From Embiotoca jacksoni (lineage: Eukaryota > Chordata > Actinopteri > Embiotocidae), in NCBI GenBank assembly GCA_022577435.1, contig JAKOON010000009.1:5920671-5984670 (forward strand): a DNA stretch of 64,000 bases. Reading direction: 5' to 3'. Shown in pieces: positions 1-12,000 of the stretch. A program made the translations under genes and the position numbers. Position 1 is the first letter of the stretch, and each line of letters opens with the position of its first letter. The notes under the pieces were generated by a model that saw only the letters and a program-made list of their open reading frames with translations, did not search any database and was not told where the DNA came from.

Positions 1-880
1 CAGATCTTAAACTTTTTATTAACTGATTACACACTCTCATGTCAAATTTTAAGGGATTTCCATTTTATTATACTTCACAATTCAGAGGTAGTTATTGCAG
101 TTTTTACTCTGCATTTATTCTAATAACTTTGGTGACTAATACCTTGACTATATTCTATATTATTCATCAGAATTTTCATATTAATTATGATGTTTTAATA
201 TCTGTTAAAATGAGACTTTATTGATCCCTGGGGGGAAACTTACAAGCTACCCTGCAGCCCTTCTTTCTCTGTTGCGACATCAAAGTAACTTGCATAAATA
301 ATTATAACCCAATAATATTCTTACACAATGACACAATTCTGCACAATGAGTACTTTGACTTTTAGTACTTTTAAGTAGAACTTTGTTCACTGAACTTTTT
401 TCACCACTGCACAAAACACAGACATTTCAGGGTTAATGATGCAGTTGGGAATTCATCTGTTGAATTGCCTGGCACAAACAGACATCTTTAAATCATTTAT
501 GTGCAACCCAACCCAACCCCCCCCCCCCCCCCCAAAAAAAAAAATTAAAAAAAAAATTACGTTTTCTTATATAAACAACAGATGACAGCAGTGGACTCTG
601 CTTATTAAATAATTTAATACAACAAAATGGGAGACTATTTTTCAGCTGACCTAACAAGATTAATTGATTCATGTCTTAAGCATAAGCAGCAGAACTTCAG
701 GCTCTGGCATTGGCTGATGTTTAGTTGACTTTCCATCTTTAGTTACAAATTAAAGGGATTAAAAAATATTTGATAAAGAATAATAACAGGTTCTATGTCA
801 AGTCTAATATTATACCCAGCTGTCTGTGTGTGGACATAATGGAGCAGGCTGTTAGTATAACTGTTTTATATTAACCAGGG
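1..880. other. AT-rich spacer with repeat fragments
   Basis: No coding sequence is recognised. Near 218-245 there is a fragment reading TTTATTGATCCC followed by a G run and GAAA, a sequence common at the ends of fish interspersed repeats; related pieces occur at 36.55 kb and 41 kb. A poly-C run followed by poly-A lies at about 519-555 and may be unstable or mis-assembled. Confidence 0.5.
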
Positions 881-887
881 GGATTCT

Positions 888-1720
888 TTTATTTCAGCTG
901 CAAATTATCTCATTCACTTTCATCACCTACAAAAGACTGCACATTTTATATTTGGTAAGTAGAGAAAGCCCACAAAGAATCACAGCACACCCAGTTACAA
1001 AAGTGATGACGCTTGTACAGTCTAATACCATTTTTATGCAACTGTATGCAGCCAGTAAGAAATGCAAATCAAAGTGGGCTCCAAACAACATATATTTAAC
1101 CTAAATCTAGTCTCCCTGATAAAGTCCATGTCTGCAGTGTCTCCAAGGAACAACTCGTGAAACAGGCATGTTTGTTTAAGCTTTTCTGTTGTTGATATGG
1201 CAGTGATCAACACATTTTGTGAGGGATCAGCTGTGAAGTCAACACGTTCTTCCCTGACATTTTGCCATCCAGTTTCGTACAAGTCCAACAAATCGTGGCA
1301 CAGTGATGCCATCTGGTGGCAGAATAACCGTTGAGGAAAATTACTTGTAAATTTGTGCAGAAATATGTGAAGAATTCAGGATGAAACCTGAACAGGTGCG
1401 TGGCCTCAGCATGGAGCACTTGGTGTGTCAACCAGGCTTCTCTCGGATAAATATTCATTATTACTTTATCAAGCAAATTCGTAGCACTGACAACGTCATG
1501 TTTTTAAGCGACCATTCTCAGATGTGCTCAATGCAGGACCCTGTTTTAATGCGTTTCTGCCTTTTCTGCACACAAACGCTCACAATGCCAAAGGACACTT
1601 GCCTTCCCTTCTCCTTTTTCACTACACACTTAATAGGTGTTGATATTTTGACCCGCGACAAACTCACGTTTACAAACATAAATCTACTTACTTTCTGCGT
1701 CCCTCCTGTTTTCCCTCCAT
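888..1720 (-). CDS. Unrecognised small gene candidate (about 93 aa, three exons)
   Basis: I do not recognise this protein. On the minus strand an exon with ATG at 1720 ends at 1692 on a strong donor (GTAAGT). It joins in frame to an exon at 1343-1101 (acceptor TTTACAAG) that encodes a cysteine-containing, leucine-rich segment including FCHQMASLCHDLLDLYETGW, then KLKQTCLFHELFLGDTADMD. A weak donor (GTTAAA) at 1100 leads to a terminal exon at 936 (acceptor TGTGCAG), which reaches a stop within about 10-27 bases depending on phase. An AATAAA signal follows at 893-888. The promoter-like sequence upstream (inverted CCAAT, GC box) supports transcription leftward. The alternating hydrophobic and acidic pattern suggests a soluble helical protein. 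No signal peptide or membrane span is visible. The splice model is inference, and a decayed gene is possible. Confidence 0.38.
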
Positions 1721-1724
1721 TTTC

Positions 1725-1800
1725 CAACCAAGTGACGAAACCGTGACGCAACATTCGCGCGGCTTATGATTGGGTGTGGGCGGACCTGCGCACAGGTAGA
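1725..1800 (-). promoter_or_regulatory. Promoter-like sequence of the small minus-strand gene
   Basis: This short GC-richer stretch holds several CpG sites, the element ATTGG (a CCAAT box on the minus strand) and GGGCGG (an Sp1-type box). It lies just upstream of an ATG exon with a strong donor. Neighbouring sequence is AT-rich. Direction is inferred from the exon, not shown by the motifs. Confidence 0.35.
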
Positions 1801-2440
1801 TTGATCACCTTATTTGACTTGGCATGTGGTTGTTGTTTAACGTCAGCTTCCTCTGTGACTGTTATAGTCTGTGTGAGACTTAAAGATCCAGGTTCACTGC
1901 TTCTCAGTTTTTATTTTGTAAATTTACAGCAAAAAAAAAAAAAAGTACAGCATCAGCTGAAATGGGTCCTGAATTATTTGCAGACTTCATGTCTTATAAA
2001 ACTGTGTCAAAATAAATTGCACCCAAATGGTGTAAATTCCTAAAGGTTGTCAAATTACCACAAACTAACACAAATGTTGTATAATTTGAGTAGAAGAGTT
2101 CTGGTTGCACTGACCTTGGAGGTATCAGGATATATGTTACAGAAGGGGAGATGTGGGGTTAACAGGTTAACCTGTATGAAAACCTCAGAAAGTAAGCTAT
2201 GTCTTGCTAAAAAAAAAAAGTGGGACCAAGTGATCAAATGGGACACAGCTTTGGAAACACAAGGGGGGGGGGAGCTTTCTGGGTGCAGTGGCCACATAAG
2301 ACACCAGACAATACACAAAAAAAGATATAGTACAGTAGTTTATGTTTACACAGGGCTCGGTTATATATTTATAATGTCAGTATTTGGCAATTAATCCACA
2401 TGAAATGAAGCCACCACACAGTGCTGAGGGTAAAATAAGA
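1800..2440. other. Spacer between the small gene and the bcan 3' end
   Basis: No coding sequence is recognised. It contains poly-A runs near 1930 and 2205 and a G run near 2262. The short open frames here have no recognisable content. Confidence 0.5.
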
Positions 2441-2446
2441 GCGTGA

Positions 2447-3086
2447 TTTATTCTTTGCTCTGTTCTACAGAACTTTATTACAACATAAAGCTGAAGAACA
2501 AAACTGTGTCTGCTGGAAATCAAAGGTTTCGCTGAGAAAAATGCGGACAGCAATCACAAGTGTGAAAACTACTATATGTACAGCATTTATTGACCGTTAG
2601 TTTTAGATTGAGTTTGTACTTTGGAGTTGTAAGATTCTTTGATAAAGTAGGAAAATAGGAACATGTTACAATAAAATTTAAATTGGATGAAAGTGTCTTG
2701 AAGATTTTAGCACCATGAGACACAATGAGACCGGTAATTGATGTAGATTTTGACCTGACAACCTAGTAATAAAGAGTCCACACATTTACTTTAGAGTCAA
2801 AAGGACTGATCGGGTAATCAGTTTAAGTGCAATAACCATTTAAAATCTATTTAACCAAATACAGTAAAAATATCTTAAAGGACAAGAAATAGGAACGTTT
2901 AACTTCCTGTCTGTGCTCAGACTCACTCTGATTGGCTGATAAGAGGCTTTAGTTTGTGTCTTTATTCTTCTGTGGTTCATTTTGTCTTGTTTGAGCATTC
3001 ATTGGTAAAAGAACTTGACCCTACACCTTGTCGTGTTACAGTAACAGAGTTGAAAGGAAACGAGTCAAGAGAAGCAGGTCTGCCTT
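2447..3086 (-). other. bcan: bcan 3' UTR with two polyadenylation signals
   Basis: After the bcan stop at 3087 the minus strand runs without another gene to two AATAAA signals, seen on the plus strand as TTTATT at 2474-2479 and 2447-2452. The transcript end of the secreted form is inferred to lie just beyond, near 2.43 kb. Confidence 0.5.
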
Positions 3087-6000
3087 TTAAAACCTGATGT
3101 TCCAGGACTGCAGAATATCTTTACTGGCCTCAAAGTCATCTTCAGTTGTAGCAAAGTTGATGTCGGTGGGTGACGTCACCTCAGGGTCCAGCGTAGGGCC
3201 TCCAGCCTCTGAGGAGAAAAAGGTTTTAGTGTTTTAATCCAGTTTCTTTTGTTTTGGTTTTCTTCTTCTTCTGAATCTAATAATCAATTCACATCAGCCA
3301 CAGAATAAAAGAAGATTATTGATGGTTCATTTCATGAAGGTTTTTTTTAATGGATTATAAGGATAATCTCAGATTTTACCAGCGATGCACTGGATCTGTG
3401 GTCTCTCCCAGTTGCCTCCAGACAGACATCTGACCAGAGGGTTTAGTCGTTGCTGGAAACCCTCTGTGCAGTGATAACGTACGACCGCATTGGTCTCATA
3501 TCTCTGTCGAGTTTTTCCGAATGTGGAGGTATTGCGGACCTTTGGTGGTGGACCACAAGAGGCTGTTGGAAGAGCATCTTTCTTTAGGCCACATAAAGAA
3601 TTAATCTCTGATCTATTATGATGTAACAGCTCGAAACAACCACACGAGGGAGATAAAACCCTTCTGCAGTAAAAGAGCTGTAACATGCGTTTTCATCCTC
3701 ATTAATGTGACTCACAGGTGCCTTTCTTGCAGGTGTATGAGAGGTGATAGTTGCAGGGTACGTCACTCCAGCGCCCGTCGTCGTGCCACACCATCACCAC
3801 ACAGTCTTCTCCGGAGAGGAAGTAGCTGTCTGGCTGCCCTCTATACCAGTTCTCATACAGCTGTAAAGATGCAGAGAAAATATATGATCATAGATTTATG
3901 TACTTGCATGCAATAATCAGAACAAAATGTATGGAAATGTAAAGTGTGTCCATGTTTATGTCAGGCAAAAGACATTCTTTACAATTCTCTGTTTGACAAA
4001 ATGAAATCTATTCAGCTTTGTTTTTGTTTAACAATAAAGCATGAAAGATAAAAAAAAAAAAAAAAAAAGGTACAAAAACAATATAATTAACCTGGATGCA
4101 GGCTTTCTAAAGGGCTGAAAAAAATTACAATATCCTGTTAAAGTAAGTAAAAAGTAAATGAGAGCAACCCCACAAATACTTACTCTCAAAAATAGGAAAA
4201 AATTGAATAAATTAAATGAAAGTGCAAGTAAAAATATCAAACGTTTGATTTGATTCGATGAGTTGTTGTTTTTTTTATATAATAATCCTCTGCTTGGACA
4301 TCCTCCTTTATCTATCAGCAGTGTTTATCTTCTGTGATGTAGTATGCAATTACATAACTGTAACCTGCAATCAACTGTGTTTCTATGACATTCCTCACCA
4401 GTGGGTTGCCATCAGACCAGCGGAAATCATCCTCAATGGTTTTATCATTCAGACCGGTCCACTGGTATTCTTTGTAGTTGCCTGATGAGGAGGACATAAC
4501 ATTCAATAAATTAATAAATAAAAATCCCACATTTATATCAAACCATGTCTCATTTCCTACATGTATTTGTTGGTCTCAACCTACTGTTGATGTAACTCTG
4601 TTCCTCAGGGGTCATGATGGAGACCAGATGAGCTCCCTGCATGCGACAGTGCTGCTCTGCGACCTCCCAGCTCAGACGCTGGCTGAAGTGTCGGTAGCAG
4701 AAACCATGAAATTTATCCCAGCCTGTTTCACATCGCTCCAGGTCTGAAAAAAAATCCCACAGCAGGAGACAGGTCAAACGAGACAAACAGTTTTCAGATG
4801 TCTCAGCAGGTTACGACCCCTCCCTTTCTACTTGTTGTGGCTCAAGTGGCCTCTTGAGCTGGCAGTCAGGGAGGCTCGTTAAGGTGATGTGGTGGTACCT
4901 GTGTTGGCCTCTACCAGTGCTACAAATACCAGCCTGGTTTCAGTGTGTCTCTCTCTCCTCGGCTCCACATCTCCTGGTTTGGTTCGGTTGACTTAACCTT
5001 TCACCTTCAACACTTGCATACATATTTATCACCCATCCATGCATTACATTCACCACTGATGCTACTCATCTTCACACCTCATGTTTCTTTTATAGTTTAA
5101 CTTTGTTAATTTTAAATAAAACTCTCCATTGGCATTTCAACCTGTCTCTTCTCCCCTCCTCTTTGTCGCAAGCACTGAGCCGGTTTGTGACAGGTCAGTT
5201 TAGTGGAAATTGTTGATTGGTTTGAGTTTAACAGCAGAGAGCTCACCAGTCTGACAGAGGTCTCCTCCGTATGTTGGCAAACAGAGACATTTAACCTTCC
5301 CACCTCGGTCAGTGCAGGTACCTCCATTGAGACAGGGGTCGTCCAAACAGGCGTCTGAAACACAACAGAGGGCCACTTCAGATCAATCTACAGCTGAAAC
5401 CATATAGCAGAGGACGTGTATGTCATTATTCAGACATATTTTAATTTCATGAAGCCTGTGAGTATAATTAGTGCATCAAAAGAAATTTGAAACAATATTT
5501 AATGATGTCTGAAGCATTGCTAATCATTTCTGTGTGAACCACATGGTAAGTTAAATGCTTACATTAGTTAAATGATTGTAAAAATAATAATGTTTCACTA
5601 GTGTATCACTGGATGCTTCTACAGATGAAAGGACATCAGGATCCATGTGAGCCAACAGATGGCAGCAGAGAACAAGCTTTTCAGCGTCACATGAGGACAA
5701 AGTCCTCAAATCCTCTTCTGGCTTCTTTGGTGCATCCCTGACACTTCTGTGTTCATTTCTTCTTTCTTCTTCTTACACTCTATATCAATAACAAACCTTG
5801 AAAATAACTTTTGTGTGAGGTGTAATCCAGACATGGGGCTCCTATGGCTCTCTGATCAATTTAAAAAAAGGCCACTGGTCAGTCCAGGAGATGTTCGTCT
5901 GATTTAAAAAGGTGTGGCGACTTTAAAATAAATTGTATTTTGTTTGCTAAAACATAACATGTCAACGAAGTATGTTTGGAAAACAATGTTCCTTTGTAAA

Positions 6001-9000
6001 TGCAACGGCATTTTGAATAACCATGTTTTTATCTTCTGCTCTCCATTAAAGGTTCAGTGTTTAGGATTTAGAGGGATCTATTGGCAGTATTGAATTATAA
6101 TCTTTATGCTTGTGTTTTCATTAGTGTATAATCGTCGGAAACTAAGAATCTTTGTTTTTATTTCCTCACAATGAGATAACAAAATCATATCTACACAGGG
6201 AGCGGGTCCTCTTCCATGGAGTGCGCCATGTTACACCGCCATGTTTCTAAAGAAGGCCTGAGTGAACCAAACACTGAACTTCTGAGCTGTTCCTGTGCAG
6301 AAAGAAGCTATTGTTCACTTTGGTGATGGTTATTACAGTATGTCAACTATTGGGACAAAGGCTGATGGCATTAGGTGGTTGGTGTTCCTATAGAAAATCA
6401 ACTGATGACATTATTTTATTTTGATTAATTCCCACTATTTTACCTTGTAATTCACAAACAGAGTTTTGCATTAATTCTTTCACAAAAAGCCCCCAAAAGG
6501 CCCACACAGGATTATTGTTTATTTTCTGATTTTGGTTGCTGCTGGTTATTACAAAGATCGTAATTTGGGAGAAATTCATTGGTCACCTCATCTGACAGCT
6601 CTCCCATGTGTACTCATGCTGGAGTGACCTACTTCGCCCCTTTTCTATGTCTTTATGTTACAAACCCTCTATATGTATGATTCATTGTACAAGAGAAATA
6701 CAGCACCTCTTGGCTTCTGGCTATGTGTCACCATCAGATAACAGTTGTTTAAAGTCCTGAGGAGAAAAGATGGGTTGGAGTTTCGTTTTATTTTTCTAAA
6801 TTTGTAAAAAGAAGGTAAAATGAAGGCATGTGTGTCCAAGCTGAAATTAAACATTTTACAAGTGAATTTGGTTTATTTTCTTCCTTTGACACCCTGTAAA
6901 CACAGACTCCGTGTCGTCTGTCATTATGCCCACACTCGCATGCTGCTCTTTTCAGAAACCTCTGTACGGGCCAGTGTGTGCAAGAAAGGTAATCACTGCT
7001 TTACACGAGTCAAATGAGAATCAGATGCAGTCAGAGAAAAAACGTCATTCTATTTTGCTGAAGAATACACAACTGGTGAGAGGAAAACCATTGAGGAGCC
7101 TTTTAAGTCTTAAGTATGAAAAAATTATAACTTGGACAGTGACCCATGTTGGCATCTCTATAATAGTCAAAGATTGTTTTCATTTACATTTCAGCAGGGA
7201 CCCGGTTTCAAATATATATTTACATTATTCCTCTCTCTTCCATTCCCTTCCCTTCCCAAAAGCACAACAATAAATTGCATGAAGGTGATAATGTGAGGTT
7301 GGTAATTTGAATTACTGAATGAGGGATTTCTTTTCCATTGTGTTTTCTTCCGCTCTAAAAACAGCTGAGTCTCCAGCATTTTACACCATGAATAGTCCAA
7401 CACATAAAGGTCACTGCTCCCCAAATTAAGGCTTAATGGAGGTGCTGATTAAATGTGGAAAAAAAGGAAACGCTTCTGCATGCTGCAGTCTGTGCAATAC
7501 TTCTGAGGCAAATATTTTGGATGATTGAAGAATGTCTCATGAATTGCAGTTTAATCATTTAAATTGTATCAATTAGAGAAAGCAGACACAGACTCACATT
7601 AGAAATGTCTCCTGCAATAAAAGTATTAGTTTTACAGTGATGGTAAAAAAATTGTGAGGTGGCTACGTTTGAGACTGGGTTGCCAAACAAGGAAGTCAGG
7701 TGACGGAGTATGAAGAGTTGAAAAGTCCAAATGCGTGGCTTTCATCTAAAAGAGTTGTTTGAGTAGTGTACGTTAAGCAAGTAACTCACTATATCTAACG
7801 TACCTTGACATAACTGAACCTAATTTAACGTACGTAACCTAACCAAGTACTTTTAGTGCCTAAACCTAACCAAACTACAACTGTGTAAAGACAAACATAG
7901 GCATCTCACAATTTTAGAGCGCTTATTGTGAAAGCAATACGTTTTGCGCTGTGCACCAATGTAACTCTTACATATTTTGATGTGAGACTGTGTTGTGATA
8001 TGAGTAAAACAATAACAAATAAAGTTGCACTTCAACATTGGATCAATCTTAGCTGGATAATAGTTTTAAGTTTCACCAAGCAGCAGGTGTCGATAAATCT
8101 GACATTGTGTACAACATCTTTCCCATGTAGAATGCCTTACGACATTTTGTTATATTAAAAATAATTCATGTCCCAAAATACAGGATATTTGATGGATTAA
8201 ATATATGCTAATTTACTGTGTATTGTTTTGTCAACAGATGTAAAAGAACTTCTCCGAAAATCTAGTTGAAGTTTTTATAATTCTTCTAGTCTAAAATATC
8301 AACAACTTTTTCAAATGACACAAAAAACAAATTGTATGAAAGCCAATTTCTGCACACAAATGAAGTGAAGAAAATTAAATTAAGTTTGCATTCTAGAATC
8401 AAAAATATTAAGTTTGAATCAAATTGATGAGGAATGCAGTCAAAATTAACTATGAGAATTTTTAGTCTTTTCATTATTTTTTTGGTTATTGTTTCGGTTT
8501 TGTTTTCTTCTCAGAAATGAGCTTCCATACAATGCATCACTGTCCGTAGCTGCCCTTTTGGATTGTATGTGTGCAGTAGATACTACTCTGTCATTTTTTT
8601 AACTAAAACGCAGAAACCAAAGGAAAAAATATTAAGAATAGATTAATCAACTAGTGGTGAGACAAGAAACAAATATAGATTAGTTGTCTTTATCAGTATT
8701 TGACCTAAAAACACAATACAAATCTTGAACGATCATGATTGAACAACAGATCATGACTTCAGAATGGAACATTAATGACCAAAGAACATTTCTAAACATG
8801 TTACTAAATCCCACCTCTTACAACAAAGCAACACCGAACATATTTTGTGCTTTTAAACATAATAATAATCTGTGCTTCTGGTACTAGACTGACTAAAAAA
8901 AAAGTAATAAAAGTAAAACCAAAAAATACCAAGAAAGACAACAGTTAACACTTAAATGTAAAGTATTACTGCAGTTGCATTGGTCAGTGCTGTTAACATT

Positions 9001-12000
9001 CAATGTGATTGCTGCTACATTCCAGAGACAAATCAAGTCCCTTATTGAGTTACTTTCAGATTTATGGAAAGGACATTGTTGGATTTGATAGTTAGCAGGA
9101 AGAAAATTATTGCAGAATAATTTGCACTATTTTGGAGCAAAGATCGATTATTTACAAATAAAATCTAATGATCAACATCCTGATTTAAGGTTCACCAAGG
9201 CCTATAACCATCACTCTCACAGGAAAAACTTGTCGAAGAAACGCTAAAATACTCATACCAGTATATTACTTCACAGAAGTCAATCTTTGGATGAGGGAGA
9301 CAACATCATGCACAACGATACTGGACTGTCGACAAATGTCAAATGGGAGCTGTCCCAGTGTGAGTATCTTGGAGGGTAGAGTGGAGATCACAAGGAGAGC
9401 AATGAGGAGTGTGTGAGGGTGAAGCGGGAGGAGTCAGAGGGGTAAGTGGGCTTGCTGAGACAACAAGTGAAACAAACGGGGGGAAGTCGTTTGAAAAGCA
9501 GGAGGGGTATTTTACAGAAAAATGGAGTAGAGGCAAGTTGGGCAGAGGACAGACCAGGGGATTTTAGTGCATCATTGCGTTGAGTAGGAAGAGGACGGTT
9601 AGGCTGATGAGAGTGGCTTTAACATTACCTGAAGATTTCCCTGTACCGCCTACAGCTGCCCTCTCATTGGGCAAGATAAGCAGGGTGGGTGGCTTGGTGA
9701 GACTAATCTCAAAATCCACCAGACCGTGATCCACTGGTGGTATGGTCATCTTCTCTGGTTCAGCTGTCTCGTGGAGAACTTTGGGTGTCGTCGTGGCCGG
9801 ACTCCATGTTTGTCTAGACCAGTGTGTGGTGGTGGTGATGGTGGTGGTGGTCGTCTTCGCAGAAGCAGTAGTGGACTTTGTACTCAGGGAGGAATCTGAA
9901 GCTGCAATGGAGGGGGTTTTACGGCTGTACTCATGATCGTTCAGAGACTCTTGGGGTCCAGCGGCGGTGGTCATCAGAGCCCAATCAGATGTTTGAGAAT
10001 TGAGAGGAATGACAGTAAAGTCCTCAAGGGTAGGGGAAACATTAACGTCTCCTTCAAAGGTTGGGGCAACATTAATGTCTTCTTCAAAGGTTGGGGCAAC
10101 ATTAAGGTCTTCTTCAAAGGTTGGGGCAACATTAGCTTCTTCATCAAAGGTGGGGGCAATGGTAATGTCTTCTTCAAGGGTTGGGGCAATGGTAATGTCT
10201 TCTTCAAGGGTTGGGGCAATGTTAATGTCTTCTTCAAGGGTTGGGGCAATGGTAATGTCTTCTTCAAGGGTTGGGGCAATGGTAATGTCTTCTTCAAGGT
10301 TTGGGGCAGCATTTGCTTCTGCTTCAAGGGTTGAGGAAATGTTAGCTTCTTCAAGGGTTGAGGAAACATTAGCGTCTTCTTCAAGGGTTGAGTTAGCTTC
10401 TTCAAGGGTTGGGGCAACGTTAGCGTCTTCTTCAAGGGTTGAGGAAACATTAGCGTCTTCTTCAAGGTTTGAGGAAACGTTAGCTTCTTCTTCAAGGGTT
10501 GAGTTAGCTTCTTCAAGGGTTGGGGCAACCTTAGCTTCTGCCTTAAGGACAAGATTTGGGATAATTTCAACTTCTTTTTCCACTGAAAAGGAAATGTTGG
10601 CTTCTTCTCCAAGAGTTGGGGAAACTTTAATTTCTTCTTCAAGGGTTGGAGCTACTTTAATGTCTTCTCGAAGGGTGGGATTAATTGTACCCGGTTCAGA
10701 TCCACTTGCCTCTTCATAAGCACCGGTCACAGTATCCAAATACACTCTGTAACCTGATGTTCGATACCGTGCTGTGGTGGATTCAGTAGGTGAGTGAGAG
10801 GTGTTCGAGACCACTGGAGACTCAATGGTAGCTAAACTTACTTCAGAAACTAGCTGGTCTTCAGACTTTGTTGAGTGCAGATTTGTTTCCTCACTTTCCA
10901 TGTTGAGTGTGTCTTCAATTTCTAAGCTTGTACTTCCCTCCTGTCTAGAAATGGGAGACTCCCACAGCTGTGGCGCTGTGGACAGGACTTCCAAAGCAAT
11001 TTTGTCAGAAAGGCGAGACCCAGAGGACATGGTTGCATCTGGACCTGCAGTCAGGGATTCAGTCGGAGCGCTGCTAGCAGAGACAGAAGAAGATGGGTAG
11101 GAGTTGACACCGGAAATGGAGCTGACTGCTTCCACATCACGGTCCCTCTCTGGAAAGGAGTACAAAACATTTTTGGAGTTGTAAATACATATATTAAAGG
11201 AATAACAGGTAATAGGAATAACATGCTGGTGGCAGAGTGTAGAGAATCGTGACAAGAAGGCAATTCTTTTAAGATAGTAATGTTTGTCTTTTTGTTAGAC
11301 TCAGAAAAGGCTTCACATACCTTGAGAGGTATCTCCAGACCCATCCATGACGACCCACGTTGAGGTTAGCGCCTCAATGGTGAACTTGGTTGTTTGGGCT
11401 AGTTGTGTGAGAATTGTTCTTTCTTCTTCTGAGGCCTGAGTTGTGAGCGACATCTGCAAAGGATCTTCTACTGCGGCCTCCTGAAGCAAGGGGTCAAGGG
11501 TGATAGGGGTTCCCGCCCAGAGAGTCTCCTCTTGAGTATGGTTGCTGTCTGTCTCAGTGTAATTTTCTTGTGATCTGTTTAAAGTCAGGTTGGTTTCCTG
11601 TACTTCTTTGGCCTGTATCAGCTTCTCTAATGGCTCTGTGTCTAGGATTGTCTGGTTCTGAGTGTGAGGTTCATATGTGGTACTTTCCAGCTCAGATTGG
11701 TGAAAGGTGAAGCTCAGGTTCTGGTGGGAGTCTGTCTCGTTGTAAACACTGGGCAATAATGACTTGTTTTGTGGAGAATTGTAGGTTTCTGTGCTGCTGA
11801 TTGTGCTGTTCATCAGTGCTGTGGGATGCTGGGAATTGTAGCTCATTTCTGTTGGAGGTAAAGTTTCGTCAGATGGCTGAATGAGATCCAGCGTAGATGT
11901 GGTGTTGATGGGAGACTCTGTGATGTCTGATATAATTGTTGAGTCTATGTCGACTTGGTTTTCTTCAGTAAAAGGGACAGGGATCAAAGGCAAAGATTCA

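Larger units (their letters stand above)
5355..9563 (-). other. bcan: bcan intron before the EGF exon, and 3' end of the GPI form
   Basis: This 4.2-kb stretch is intronic for the secreted mRNA and, just below 9564, 3' UTR for the GPI form. It holds two interspersed repeat copies (about 6045-6300 and 7770-7890, listed separately). The rest is AT-rich, with no recognised gene on either strand. Confidence 0.55.

Noticed and set aside
1034..1312. Reading the 92-residue minus frame at 1034-1312 as a single-exon gene starting at its own ATG
   Set aside because: The same frame continues upstream to a good acceptor at 1343 and joins an ATG exon at 1692-1720 that has a strong donor. The spliced model explains more of the signals.
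9933..10719. Long open frames on the plus strand and in another minus frame across the bcan repeat (133, 239 and 222 residues)
   Set aside because: The 30-bp period is a multiple of three, so any frame without a stop in one unit stays open. The real frame is fixed by splicing to the Link and EGF exons.
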